Shown here: one piece after another, positions 42,877-51,008 of the stretch | Layout: each line of letters begins with the position of its first letter | How positions within the stretch are numbered: position 1 is the first letter of the stretch | Origin: Bacillus sp. Marseille-Q1617 | Lineage (GTDB): Bacteria > Bacillota > Bacilli > Bacillales > Bacillaceae_B | Direction: 5' to 3' | Assembly (NCBI RefSeq): GCF_903645295.1 | Contig: NZ_CAHJXM010000002.1 | Coordinates: 162,001-226,000 of the forward strand | DNA: 64,000 nucleotides | Made by a program: the position numbers and the translations under genes | Notes under the pieces: model-generated | The model's input: the letters and a program-made list of their open reading frames with translations, nothing else | Database searches by the model: none | What the model was told of the DNA's origin: nothing

Positions 42877-43001
42877 TGTATACTTGTATACATTTACGTA
42901 CACAATTGTAGACAAAAATGTATACAAGTATACAAAGTCGTGTACATATTGTTATATATGGATGTGTACGATTTTGTGTACAACGAAACATAAATGTATA
43001 C
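42877..43001. promoter_or_regulatory. Iteron array, putative parC-like centromere
   Basis: TGTATAC or a close variant (TGTACA, CGTACA, TGTAGAC) occurs at 42877, 42885, 42897, 42907, 42919, 42928 (inverted sense), 42941, 42965, 42977 and 42995. Spacing is mostly 8-13 bases, i.e. about one per helical turn. The core is palindromic (GTATAC, GTAC), so the orientation is ambiguous. It lies directly upstream of a ParM-like gene, the position of parC/parN in type II partition systems, and may double as the promoter/operator. Confidence 0.75.
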
Positions 43002-43134
43002 AAATAGGTCGAACATTACAGTTGTATGATAGAGTTGAAAGTAGGATTGACCGGAGGCCGGAAGTGTTTTAATCTTTGATTAAGAGTTTAAATTTTTTGA
43101 TAAATTTTTACTTCTATATGAAAGGATGATTTTT

Positions 43135-44316
43135 TTGACGAACTCTCGAATTGCTGCAATTGATGTAGGTAATGATTCCCTTAAAGGTATTTTTGGAAAA
43201 TTGGACAGCGAACTGAATATCCCCAATGTGATTGCAAGGGACATTGAAGATCGTCCGATTATCGGGATCGAGGAACTGGACAAGCAAGACCCTCTAGATG
43301 GAATACATATCCGCGTCCACTCCCCTGCCCTGCAGGATAACAATGCTATTTACCGTGTAGGTAATCTGGCAACGAAAAGCAATAACTCCACTGAATTGGA
43401 TCCGGGGAGCAGTAAATCCGAAGAAGACCAAACACTGATCATGCTGTTTGCTTCATTGGCACTTGATGCTGCTGAACAGGATTCACTATTTAAAAAGAAT
43501 AATAATGTCATAGAAGCGAACTATACGCTCGGTACAGGTCTTCCCCTTCGTGAAGTAAAGGAAGGTAAAGATGTCGGCTACCGTTCGAAGCTTCTTGGAT
43601 CTGTCCACCAGGTTGAATTCCTTGTGACACCGCGCCACCAAGGCATCAAGGTGAATATTAAGTTTGATGAAGTGAAGGTGTATCCTGAAGGATTCGCGGC
43701 GTTCATCAATCTTGTGATGGACAATAACGGTAATATCATCAATAAGGACCTGATCGATAAGCGCATCCTAATCCAGGATATCGGCGGACTTTCAACTGAT
43801 ATCGCCGTGATCAAGAATCGTAAAGTGGATGATGACAAAGCACAGGGCTTCAACCTCGGTGTGTCTGAATCGCTTGAATTGATCCGTGAAGAAATCCGTT
43901 CGAAATACGGCATCGAGCTCGACAGCCGCCGTGACGTGGTGGAAATCATCACGAAGAAAAATGACCGCAACCACATCATGGTCAAAGGAAGCCGTACAAG
44001 CGTGCATGAAATCGTCGACCGTATCCTTGTGGAACTTGCGAAGAAGCAGTACCGCCACCTCCGCAATATGTGGCAGAAGAACTCACAGACGGAAATCTGC
44101 TACTTCATCGGCGGCGGATCCAGCGTTCTTAAGGAATATATCAAGACGCTCAATAACAACCTGGACGGCTACAACATCGACTTCTTCGAAGACGAAAACG
44201 AAAGCATCTGGATGATGGCTAACGCGTACTACAAACTAATCGCTGATTTTTCAAGAAAGAACCAACAGCAGAACCAAAAGAAAGAAGACGAGAAAAAATT
44301 AGCGAAAACCAAATAG
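43135..44316 (+). CDS. ParM/StbA family actin-like protein
   Basis: The 393-residue protein has actin-type nucleotide motifs: phosphate 1 RIAAIDVGNDSLKGIFG, phosphate 2 ILIQDIGGLSTDIAVI and the adenosine motif CYFIGGGSSVLKEYI. It belongs to the ParM/StbA family, whose filaments push or pull DNA through an adaptor bound at a centromere. The tail is Lys/Gln/Glu-rich. The TTG at 43135 is nine bases after GAAAGG and is favoured over ATG 43126, which abuts it. The next gene encodes a small DNA-binding-type partner ten bases downstream. Whether it acts on the chromosome or is left from a plasmid is open. Confidence 0.88.
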   Translation: MTNSRIAAIDVGNDSLKGIFGKLDSELNIPNVIARDIEDRPIIGIEELDKQDPLDGIHIRVHSPALQDNNAIYRVGNLATKSNNSTELDPGSSKSEEDQTLIMLFASLALDAAEQDSLFKKNNNVIEANYTLGTGLPLREVKEGKDVGYRSKLLGSVHQVEFLVTPRHQGIKVNIKFDEVKVYPEGFAAFINLVMDNNGNIINKDLIDKRILIQDIGGLSTDIAVIKNRKVDDDKAQGFNLGVSESLELIREEIRSKYGIELDSRRDVVEIITKKNDRNHIMVKGSRTSVHEIVDRILVELAKKQYRHLRNMWQKNSQTEICYFIGGGSSVLKEYIKTLNNNLDGYNIDFFEDENESIWMMANAYYKLIADFSRKNQQQNQKKEDEKKLAKTK

Positions 44317-44325
44317 GGTGATTGT

Positions 44326-44925
44326 ATGAAAGAAAAGGGGATGTCAAGGGGGCAGCCGATCACGTTCCGCCTCCCCTCCGATACGCCTGATCATATTTTG
44401 AAGCATTTGCAGAAGCTTAAGGAAACAGAGAAGCGGAATTTCTCGAGCAAGATTGCAGAGCTTGTCGTAAACGGGATCAATGAGTCTGTCTCCAAGCAGC
44501 GTGAAGCGATAACCATTCCGCTGCCGAGGGCACTCGACAAGTCTCAGCGCGACTGGCTGAAGCATGAACATTCGGAGGCACTGCTCGGCAGCATCGTCTA
44601 TCAGTTATTGACGAATCCTGTCAGGACCGCCTCCCTGCTTACCCCTCTCAACAGCAATGCAATGGATGTGGATGACGTGCTGTTCCATCAGGAGGAGACG
44701 GCTGCAAGCCGGGATTCTTCCCGTGAATGGTCGCTTGATTCGGTCATCGGGGATGATGAACAGGAGCCGGAAGTGGAAGAGAGATCTCATTCCACGGATG
44801 AAGACCTCGACGGCTTTGATTGGGAAAGTGCCATGAAATCGCGTCAGCCGGAAGAGGATGAAGAGCCGAAGGAAGAAAGCATGGAAGACCTGCTCGGCGA
44901 CTTCCTGTCACAGATGAATAAATAA
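44326..44925 (+). CDS. ParR-like adaptor with N-terminal RHH-type domain
   Basis: The first 60 of 199 residues (ITFRLPSDTPDHILKHLQKL, then KETEKRNFSSKIAELVVNGI) fit a ribbon-helix-helix DNA-binding domain. A middle part (PRALDKSQRDWLKHEHSEAL) follows, then a long acidic, probably disordered segment, and a conserved-looking C-terminal helix MEDLLGDFLSQMNK. This matches ParR-type adaptors, where the N-terminus binds the iterons and the C-terminal peptide contacts the actin filament. The assignment rests on context plus this layout; sequence similarity to known ParR is not obvious to me. AGGGTGATTG precedes the ATG. Confidence 0.72.
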   Translation: MKEKGMSRGQPITFRLPSDTPDHILKHLQKLKETEKRNFSSKIAELVVNGINESVSKQREAITIPLPRALDKSQRDWLKHEHSEALLGSIVYQLLTNPVRTASLLTPLNSNAMDVDDVLFHQEETAASRDSSREWSLDSVIGDDEQEPEVEERSHSTDEDLDGFDWESAMKSRQPEEDEEPKEESMEDLLGDFLSQMNK

Positions 44926-44951
44926 TCGAAGGTTAAATTGAAGGCCCGTCC

Positions 44952-46433
44952 CACTAGCGTTGCACGAAAGTAATTAAATTGAATATATTCAATTATTTTA
45001 CATCTATTTTGAGTTTCTAAATTAAAAAAGGGAAGTAAGGTGTTAACTCAACCTTGTTCCCTTTTTTTTACATATGTATAATGTGCCATTGTTATTTCTT
45101 CTTCGTTTTCTTTTCTTTCACCATCACAATCCCAGTATCACCAAAAAACAGATTCTTTTTCCCCAGAGGTTTTTGCACTTTCTGCCTTCCTTTGGATGGT
45201 TTCTTCCTTCGGTTTAACTCATTCAAGATTCTGTCTGCCGGTTGGAATAAATAAATCTGTAAGACTCGAAAGAAGTTCCATGCCGTCTTCGTTGAGTTCA
45301 GTTGAAGCTTGATTAACAGTGATAGCCCGTATGCGATTAGTGCTAGAAACATGTGATTCCAGATACCTTGCGGTTTGGTACTCCATATCTTTTTCATCTT
45401 GAGATGACCCTTTATCCATTTGAAGAAGAGTTCAATCAACCATCGGTTTTTGTAGATTTCGAGGATTTCCACATCCGTTAAATCAAAGCGAGTGGTCAAA
45501 ATCCGATATACTTGATTCTTTTCATCGACAAACTCAATGTAGCGAACGGGTTCATTTGAAATACCAAAATTAACGGTCTCGTCTTTTAGAACAGACGAGT
45601 GAGTTGGTTCTCGTTCTTCCAATGTGTAAAGAACTAAGTTCTTTCCAATACGGGCAACAAAATCAATTTCTTTGTCCAACCAGTCCATCAAGTTTTTCTT
45701 CGATCCATACCCTCTATCCATGACATAGGTAGCGTTAGCCTCTTCAATGATGACATCTGAGCTTTCAAAGTCTGTCACATTACCCGTTGAAGGGACGATT
45801 TTATCTGGAAACACTGTATTTTTGGAAGTGACAACCAATCGTGTATGCATTTTAACAGCATTATGGCCCTTTGAAATAAAGGCCCAGTCACACATGTTTT
45901 CAGGTAACCGAAATTCTGTAGAATCCACGATGTTCAAACGTCCAATCGCATTCGAAATACCGTTTTGCTTCCGAGTGTAGTGACGAACTTTAGCCATTAC
46001 TTTGATAAAAACACTTTGTACTACCTCGGTAGAAAGATCGTTGATCCGCCGGCTTATTTGAGAGCCACTAATCCCGTTGACATTCAATAGTTTCATTAGA
46101 TCGGTATACGCTCGGATCTTTTCTTCAATATGAGAATACGAACTCATCTGATCCAGGTGCGCAGCCACACCTATCCTTAATAGGGCTTCGGTAGTCAGCT
46201 TCTTTCCATAATCAAGAAGAGGACATTGTAAATCTTCCGTAGGAAGTTGGGATAAACATTGACAAATTAACATTCTTTGACCTATACTTTTACTCATTGC
46301 GTGAGCTCCTTTTGTAGAAGATTAGGGAACGTTTAGGTCACTATCTTCTACATTAGGGCTTTTTTTGTTTTTGTAAAGAAATTTTACCATTTTGCGTTAT
46401 TTTACATATTTTTGAAGTCGTGCAACGCTAGTG
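44952..46433. mobile_element. IS4-family insertion sequence, complete
   Basis: The 1482-base element is bounded by perfect 16-base inverted repeats, CACTAGCGTTGCACGA at 44952-44967 and its complement at 46418-46433. It is flanked by 9-base direct repeats GGCCCGTCC (44943-44951 and 46434-46442), the target duplication. It holds one transposase gene on the minus strand. All ends are intact, so it may still be active or a recent arrival. Confidence 0.95.
45092..46297 (-). CDS. IS4-family transposase (DDE)
   Basis: The 401-residue transposase has the DDE triad with D125 (NIVDSTEFR), D194 (YVMDRGYGSK) and E289 in the IS4 signature Y282-x2-R285-x3-E289-x6-K296 (YKNRWLIELFFKWIK). It is undisrupted, and AAAAGGAGCTCACGCA precedes its ATG. 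The C-terminus is very basic (KEKKTKKK). The subgroup within IS4 is not certain. It catalyses cut-and-paste movement of the flanking element. Confidence 0.94.
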   Translation of the reverse strand: MSKSIGQRMLICQCLSQLPTEDLQCPLLDYGKKLTTEALLRIGVAAHLDQMSSYSHIEEKIRAYTDLMKLLNVNGISGSQISRRINDLSTEVVQSVFIKVMAKVRHYTRKQNGISNAIGRLNIVDSTEFRLPENMCDWAFISKGHNAVKMHTRLVVTSKNTVFPDKIVPSTGNVTDFESSDVIIEEANATYVMDRGYGSKKNLMDWLDKEIDFVARIGKNLVLYTLEEREPTHSSVLKDETVNFGISNEPVRYIEFVDEKNQVYRILTTRFDLTDVEILEIYKNRWLIELFFKWIKGHLKMKKIWSTKPQGIWNHMFLALIAYGLSLLIKLQLNSTKTAWNFFRVLQIYLFQPADRILNELNRRKKPSKGRQKVQKPLGKKNLFFGDTGIVMVKEKKTKKK

Positions 46434-46480
46434 GGCCCGTCCCTCTCCGCTTTAAAGCGGTGAAGGACGGGCCTTTTTTA
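46434..46480. terminator. Terminator split and restored by the IS insertion
   Basis: GGCCCGTCC (46434-46442) pairs with GGACGGGCC (46465-46473) around an inner hairpin CCGC-TTTAAA-GCGG, followed by six T. Before insertion the 5' arm was AAGGCCCGTCC at 44941-44951, so the IS entered the arm and the target duplication rebuilt the stem on this side. It now terminates the minus-strand permease gene and readthrough from the IS side. Confidence 0.88.
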
Positions 46481-47809
46481 ATGATCGTGTTCCGTGTCGG
46501 AATCTTCCTCTGGTCCATGATTTTTAAGGAAGAAATGTTCTCCGGTAAAAATCAGGATCATGAAGACTATGGAGACACCGACAACGAGCAAGTCGGATTG
46601 TGCTTTTACCCATATGAAGGCTGCCAGGACGATGCCATCTAGCACGAGGGCGGTCAGGACGATGGCCGGATTCGCCTTTACTTTGTTTCTGAGATGCTTG
46701 AACACGCCCCAGTGGACCATCATATCCATAACCAGGTAGAGGATCGCACCCATGGATGCAATCCTGCTTAAATCAAAGAAGATCGTCAGGAGCATCGCAG
46801 CCACAATGGTGTAGACCAGCGTATGCTTTTGAATCGATCCAGGCATGCCAAAATGCTTGTGGGGGATCAATTTCATATCCGTCAGCATGGCAAGCATGCG
46901 GGAAACGGCGAACACGCTGGCAATGATACCGGTGATCGTCGCGATGATTGCGATGATGACGGTAAACCAGAGCCCCATATCGCCGAATGCCGGCCTGGCT
47001 GCTTCAGCAAGGGAATAATCTTTCGCTTTGATGATTTCGGTAAGGGATAAATTACTTGAAACAGCCCATGCAAGCAGCAGGTAAACAACAAGGCTGATCA
47101 AAATGGAAATTGTGATTGCCCTGCCGACGTTTTTCTTAGGCTTCTTGATTTCCGATCCACTGTTGGTGATCGTGGTGAATCCTTTGAATGACAGGATCGT
47201 CAGTGCGACTGCAGCGACATAACTGGCTATTGAAGGGTCTGGCGGATTCGCTCCCCCTTCGGCAGGCTCAAAAGCAAAACCGGCCACCCATAAACCGGCG
47301 ATTGCGAACACGGCCAGTCCGGCAATTTTTATGAGTGAAGCGATGCCGGTGAAGGTCTGGATAAAGCTGTTTCCTGATATATTCACCAGGAATGCAAACG
47401 TCAATAAGCCGACACCCAATAAGGGAATGAGGTAATCAGACTGCTTTCCATCCACCAGCTGAAGGGTGTAGGTACCGAATGTCCTTGCCACGAGACTTTG
47501 GTTGATGACCATTGAAAAGGCCATCAGCAGCGCGGCGGATGCGGTCAGCGTCCCCTTCCCGTAAGCTTTCACCAAATACATCCCGATCCCTCCGGCTGAG
47601 GGGTATTGGTTACTCATTTTCACATAGGAATACGCACTGAAGCCGGTCACCATTCCCCCGGCAATAAATATAAGCGGGAACCAGGCACCTGAAAGCTCAG
47701 CCACCTGCCCGAGCAGGGCGAAGATCCCTGCACTGATCATGACCCCGGTGCCGAGCCCGACTGCCCCGGTCAGGGTGATGCTGTCTTTTTTATAATTCGA
47801 ATCAGACAT
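46478..47809 (-). CDS. APC-family amino-acid permease
   Basis: The 443-residue protein has twelve or so membrane helices with the APC helix-1 motif VGLGTGVMISAGIFALLGQ and helix 6 region AVALTILSFKGFTTITNSGSEI, then KKPKKNVGRAI. It should be an amino-acid or polyamine/H+ symporter; the substrate is not clear. The C-terminal tail is rich in acidic residues and histidine (EEDSDTEHDH). The stop codon lies inside the T-run of the shared terminator. AGGTGGAAAT precedes the ATG. Confidence 0.88.
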   Translation of the reverse strand: MSDSNYKKDSITLTGAVGLGTGVMISAGIFALLGQVAELSGAWFPLIFIAGGMVTGFSAYSYVKMSNQYPSAGGIGMYLVKAYGKGTLTASAALLMAFSMVINQSLVARTFGTYTLQLVDGKQSDYLIPLLGVGLLTFAFLVNISGNSFIQTFTGIASLIKIAGLAVFAIAGLWVAGFAFEPAEGGANPPDPSIASYVAAVALTILSFKGFTTITNSGSEIKKPKKNVGRAITISILISLVVYLLLAWAVSSNLSLTEIIKAKDYSLAEAARPAFGDMGLWFTVIIAIIATITGIIASVFAVSRMLAMLTDMKLIPHKHFGMPGSIQKHTLVYTIVAAMLLTIFFDLSRIASMGAILYLVMDMMVHWGVFKHLRNKVKANPAIVLTALVLDGIVLAAFIWVKAQSDLLVVGVSIVFMILIFTGEHFFLKNHGPEEDSDTEHDH

Positions 47810-47939
47810 ATTTCCACCTCACTATATCTACGTTTTCTCGTCTATGCCTCTTGTATACCCCGGGAGTATGCAGTTTAAATGCAGAAATCGTTATTTATCA
47901 ACGAGTGTGGGTATAAATACTGAAAAGGAGTGATAGTGA

Positions 47940-48308
47940 ATGCCGGTAAAAATAAAACGAGCATACGAAAATAAATCGGAACAGGACGGGGTCCGGATTC
48001 TTGTCGACAGACTGTGGCCGCGTGGAAAGTCCAAGGAAGAACTGGACATCGATCACTGGATGAAACAAGCGGCACCCTCCCCCGAATTGCGAAAATGGTT
48101 TGATCACGATCCCGATAAATTTGATGAGTTTAAAGGGAAGTATAAAGACGAACTGCATAACGATGAAGACAAACAAAAAGCTATGGAAGAGCTGAAAAGG
48201 ATTGTGAAGGAAGAAAATAAGGAAGTCAGCCTGATTTACGGAGCAAAGGATGAGAAGCATAACCATGCCATTGTTTTAAAAGAAATCCTTGATCGGCAGC
48301 AGGTGTAA
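47940..48308 (+). CDS. DUF488 family protein
   Basis: The 122-residue protein shows the DUF488 pattern: VKIKRAYENKSEQDGVRILV, DRLWPRGKSKEELDIDHWMK, APSPELRKWFDHDPDKFDEF and VSLIYGAKDEKHNHAIVLKE. The RLWPRG and YGAKDEKHNHA motifs are the most conserved. The biochemical role is unknown. AAAAGGAGTGATAGTGA precedes the ATG. It is divergent from the APC permease. Confidence 0.9.
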   Translation: MPVKIKRAYENKSEQDGVRILVDRLWPRGKSKEELDIDHWMKQAAPSPELRKWFDHDPDKFDEFKGKYKDELHNDEDKQKAMEELKRIVKEENKEVSLIYGAKDEKHNHAIVLKEILDRQQV

Positions 48309-48385
48309 GGGAAGAGTGGTTTAGAGGCAGAGTGTTGAATGGTTGTTCGGAAGAATGGATCAGTGTTGTTTACCGGATTGAGTGT

Positions 48386-48550
48386 GATAATAAAGTGGTG
48401 TGATTGATAATAAGAACGTTTTTTAGAAAATAAGGAGGTCGTTTCAATAATATAAATTGACCTAACAAACCTTTCGATAATAAGTTTGCCGATTTCGATA
48501 ATAAACTTTTAACATTCGATAATAAAACTTCGATTTTCGATAATAAATCC
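48386..48550. repeat. Degenerate 20/21-bp tandem array (GATAATAA family)
   Basis: GATAATAA starts at 48386 and 48406, with decayed copies near 48426 and 48446 (20-base period), then at 48476, 48497, 48518 and 48539 (21-base period). The later units share TTTCGATAATAAA. The design is like the arrays at 6773, 14738 and 37491, with a different unit sequence. Confidence 0.75.
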
Positions 48551-48719
48551 AAAATGAACTTCGTAAATCAATCCTTTTTTTCTGCACATTAATAGATTTA
48601 CCACTAAAATTTCTCTAAAACCATACAGGAAAGAGTGAAAATCCAAAAAATCACGGTTTTAAGGTGGATTATCAGTATAAATGCTCTGTTTCTGCTTGTT
48701 ATTCCAATAAACCTTTTCA

Positions 48720-48890
48720 GCTGTTGTTGGCGTAATGGACGATGACTCCTGCGGAAGAAGTGAGGCATGTCAGACTTGTCCAGCTACAACGGCTATAGGC
48801 TCGAGACATAAGCCAGTGCATCCATAAAAGCACCAAGCGCCTTTTGTGGATGCACTGGCTTATGTTTTTCGCCTCTAAGAAAGCCGCCCT
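48720..48890. repeat. GC-rich intergenic repeat element with long hairpin, third copy
   Basis: GACGATGACTCCTGCGGAAG begins the element, GTCCAGCTACAACGGCTATA follows, and a near-perfect hairpin ACATAAGCCAGTGCATCCA (48806-48824) / TGGATGCACTGGCTTATGT (48847-48865) ends near GCCTCT. The layout parallels the element at 30755-30925. It is non-coding. Confidence 0.75.
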
Positions 48891-49340
48891 CCCTTTTTAA
48901 CCAGCAGGAACTTTAAAGAAGTTTGTCACGGTCACTCATGGAATACAAAGTCAATCACGAAAATTAACTGCGTAATGAGAACTCATTTACACAGGTTTCA
49001 CAGCTCCATATACCTCCTCAACTCATCAAACCACCCCTGAAACACAATTCATTTAAATGTAATCAATTTGTCTTAATTGACTTGTATCTACACCCCCAAA
49101 TCCTAAAAATGCTTGTTAGTACTGCTCTCCATTTATTACAAATCCAGCATGTCCTCATAAAACATGTATAAAAAATTCCAGTTTGTTTCAAGTTCTTTCC
49201 ATAGCAGGTTTTAGGTTGGATAAATCGAGGTAAACACGTTGTAAACCGAATAACAAATCGCAGTGAAAATTGACCTTTGACAGCGTCTGACTGAAGAAAA
49301 TGATGAATCAGACAACTTCCATTAAGAGAGGAGTGAAAGG

Positions 49341-49601
49341 ATGAGTATTCAAAAGAGTACGGATAGTTCCAGTCTCGCTGAAGTAATTGACAGGATTTTG
49401 GATAAAGGGATCGTAATCGATGCCTTTGCAAGGGTATCCCTTGTGGGTATTGAAATCCTCACAGTCGAAGCAAGAGTAGTCATTGCAAGCGTGGACACTT
49501 GGCTGCGCTATGCTGAAGCAGTCGGCCTCCTCCGCGATGAGGTTGAAGAAGAAGGGCTTGCCAGACAGGAAAATGATAGAAACAAACAATTCAGCATTTA
49601 A
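49341..49601 (+). CDS. gvpA: Gas vesicle structural protein GvpA
   Basis: The 86-residue protein is a typical Gvp[41 protein letters not shown] and [10 protein letters not shown]. It polymerises into the ribs of the gas-vesicle wall. It is first in a fourteen-gene operon in the same order as in B. megaterium, and GAGAGGAGTGAAAGG precedes the ATG. It differs from GvpB (50721) at only about 11 positions, mostly at the ends. Confidence 0.97.
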   Translation: MSIQKSTDSSSLAEVIDRILDKGIVIDAFARVSLVGIEILTVEARVVIASVDTWLRYAEAVGLLRDEVEEEGLARQENDRNKQFSI

Positions 49602-49664
49602 CGATAGAAATAGAAGTTGCTAACCATTTTTAAATAAATCAGTTTTAAGAAAAGAGGATGAAAC

Positions 49665-50165
49665 ATGGCAGAAAAAGAAAAGCAGGAAAAACAAAATCAG
49701 GAAGAACAAAATCAGCAAGATCAAACCAACCAAACTGAATCAAAAGACGGCGGGCGTTCAAATATGAACGTGAATTACGCCATCATCGGCGGAGTTGTCG
49801 GTGCAGGTGTCGGGCTGCTCAGTCATCCCGGCACCGGAAAAAAGATTGCCGGCAGCCTGGGTAAATCCGAAGTCGTTCGCATCGCAGGGAACGAACTGCG
49901 CAGAACGGCCCAGGAGTTCATTACGGAACAGGCCATGATCACATTAAGGCAGACGGCTGCGGGATATGTAAGTAAATATGAAAATGGGCTATTGCCATTC
50001 AATAAGAAAAAGGAAGAGGAGAAAGCCCAAGAAGAGCAGGAAGAAACTTCGTCTTCTGCGCAAAACGATGAAATTGAAGAAATCAAAGAAGAAAACAAGA
50101 ATCTGAATGAGCGATTGGAACGCATCGAAGAAATGCTCAGCAGCCTTGTGGAGTCAAAAAAATAA
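49665..50165 (+). CDS. gvpP: Gas vesicle protein GvpP
   Basis: The 166-residue protein has a Gln/Glu/Asn-rich start, a hydrophobic Gly-rich helix (YAIIGGVVGAGVGLLSHPGT) like YtxH-type proteins, then a basic-amphipathic region and a C-terminal coiled coil (EIEEIKEENKNLNERLERIE). It is second in the operon, the position of gvpP in B. megaterium. Its precise role is not known. The related layout in gvpT (55127) suggests that the two share an origin. Confidence 0.85.
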   Translation: MAEKEKQEKQNQEEQNQQDQTNQTESKDGGRSNMNVNYAIIGGVVGAGVGLLSHPGTGKKIAGSLGKSEVVRIAGNELRRTAQEFITEQAMITLRQTAAGYVSKYENGLLPFNKKKEEEKAQEEQEETSSSAQNDEIEEIKEENKNLNERLERIEEMLSSLVESKK

Positions 50166-50204
50166 CGGTTCAACTGAAATGGGCGTTTCCGAAGGGGGAA
50201 TGAC

Positions 50205-50696
50205 ATGGGTAAGTCAGCAGCACAAAAAGCAGCCGGTAAGATGGCTGAAACAATCGTCGAGTACACCCCGGAACCGGTCAAGGACAAGGTAAAAGACAAG
50301 GTGAAGGAAAAAGCCAAGGAAAAATTTGTGGAAGGCGTCCAGGACAAAGTTGAAGGCGGTATTCAATCAAAAGCCAATGAGGCTGCTGAAAAGCTTCAAA
50401 AAGCGAAGGATAAAAATGCAGAAAATGTTCACACGAAAGCGGAGGAAGCGAAGGAAAAAGTACAGGAAGTTCTGCTTTCAGTCCGCGAGAAGTTAGGAAA
50501 TGCCAAGGAAGCCGGTGAAGAATTTCAAGATAAAATCTCTTCATCGAAAAAAGACAAGACCAAATTGAAAAGTGTCTCGGACATCAAGGGAGTAAGTGAT
50601 ATCAAGAGTTCCATGAACATCAAGAGTTCCACGGATATCAAAAGCTCCACCAACATTAAATCGTCGACTGACATCAAAACGATCAGTTCAAGGTAA
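50205..50696 (+). CDS. gvpQ: Gas vesicle protein GvpQ
   Basis: The 163-residue protein is highly charged and helical, with Lys/Glu-rich heptad-like segments (VKDKVKDKVKEKAKEKFVEG). It ends in a six-residue repeat built on DIKSST/NIKSST (about residues 125-160). GGGGGAATGAC precedes the ATG. Its position, third in the operon and before gvpB, matches gvpQ of B. megaterium. It is an accessory protein of unknown detail; no catalytic motif is present. Confidence 0.83.
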   Translation: MGKSAAQKAAGKMAETIVEYTPEPVKDKVKDKVKEKAKEKFVEGVQDKVEGGIQSKANEAAEKLQKAKDKNAENVHTKAEEAKEKVQEVLLSVREKLGNAKEAGEEFQDKISSSKKDKTKLKSVSDIKGVSDIKSSMNIKSSTDIKSSTNIKSSTDIKTISSR

Positions 50697-50720
50697 AAGC
50701 ACCGAAGGGAGATTTTTTAA

Positions 50721-50981
50721 ATGGCAATTCAAAAAACAACAGACAGTTCAAGTTTAGCAGAGGTAATTGACCGTATTCTCGACAAAGGTATCGTCATCGA
50801 TGCGTTCGCAAGGGTATCAGTAGTCGGTATTGAAATATTAACAGTTGAAGCGAGAGTCGTAATCGCCAGCGTCGACACATGGTTACGTTATGCAGAGGCA
50901 GTTGGGCTGCTTCGTGATGATGTGGAAGAAAACGGCCTTGCAAATCAGGAAAATGAAAGAAGTTCACAATTTAGTATTTAA
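50721..50981 (+). CDS. gvpB: Gas vesicle structural protein GvpB (GvpA paralogue)
   Basis: The 86-residue protein is nearly the same as GvpA ([40 protein letters not shown]) with small changes at both ends ([16 protein letters not shown]). In B. megaterium, gvpB is the main structural gene of the cluster. GAAGGGAGATTTTTTAA precedes the ATG. A hairpin follows before gvpR, which could raise the amount of the upstream structural transcripts relative to the rest. Confidence 0.95.
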   Translation: MAIQKTTDSSSLAEVIDRILDKGIVIDAFARVSVVGIEILTVEARVVIASVDTWLRYAEAVGLLRDDVEENGLANQENERSSQFSI

Positions 50982-51008
50982 TGCATGATGGAAAGGGGAA
51001 GTTAAAAA

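Larger units (their letters stand above)
48309..49340. other. 1-kb non-coding region upstream of the gas-vesicle operon
   Basis: No credible gene is seen in this stretch. It contains a 20/21-bp repeat array (48386-48550), a GC-rich intergenic element with a long hairpin (48720-48890) and an AT-rich part (48960-49330) that should hold the gvpA promoter. A TTGACA occurs at about 49276, but no good -10 follows at the right distance, so I do not assign a promoter. Confidence 0.6.

Noticed and set aside
42840..44925. The window is a plasmid because of the ParM-like genes
   Set aside because: No replication initiator is seen, and mqo, dus, DNA-repair genes, msrAB and parS sites argue for a chromosome. 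It cannot be excluded for the wider contig.
48386..48550. CRISPR array at the periodic repeats (also 6773, 14738 and 37491)
   Set aside because: The period of 20-21 bases is far too short, units are degenerate, and no cas genes are near.
49270..49310. SigA promoter for gvpA at TTGACA (about 49276)
   Set aside because: No acceptable -10 occurs at 16-18 bases, so no promoter is called.
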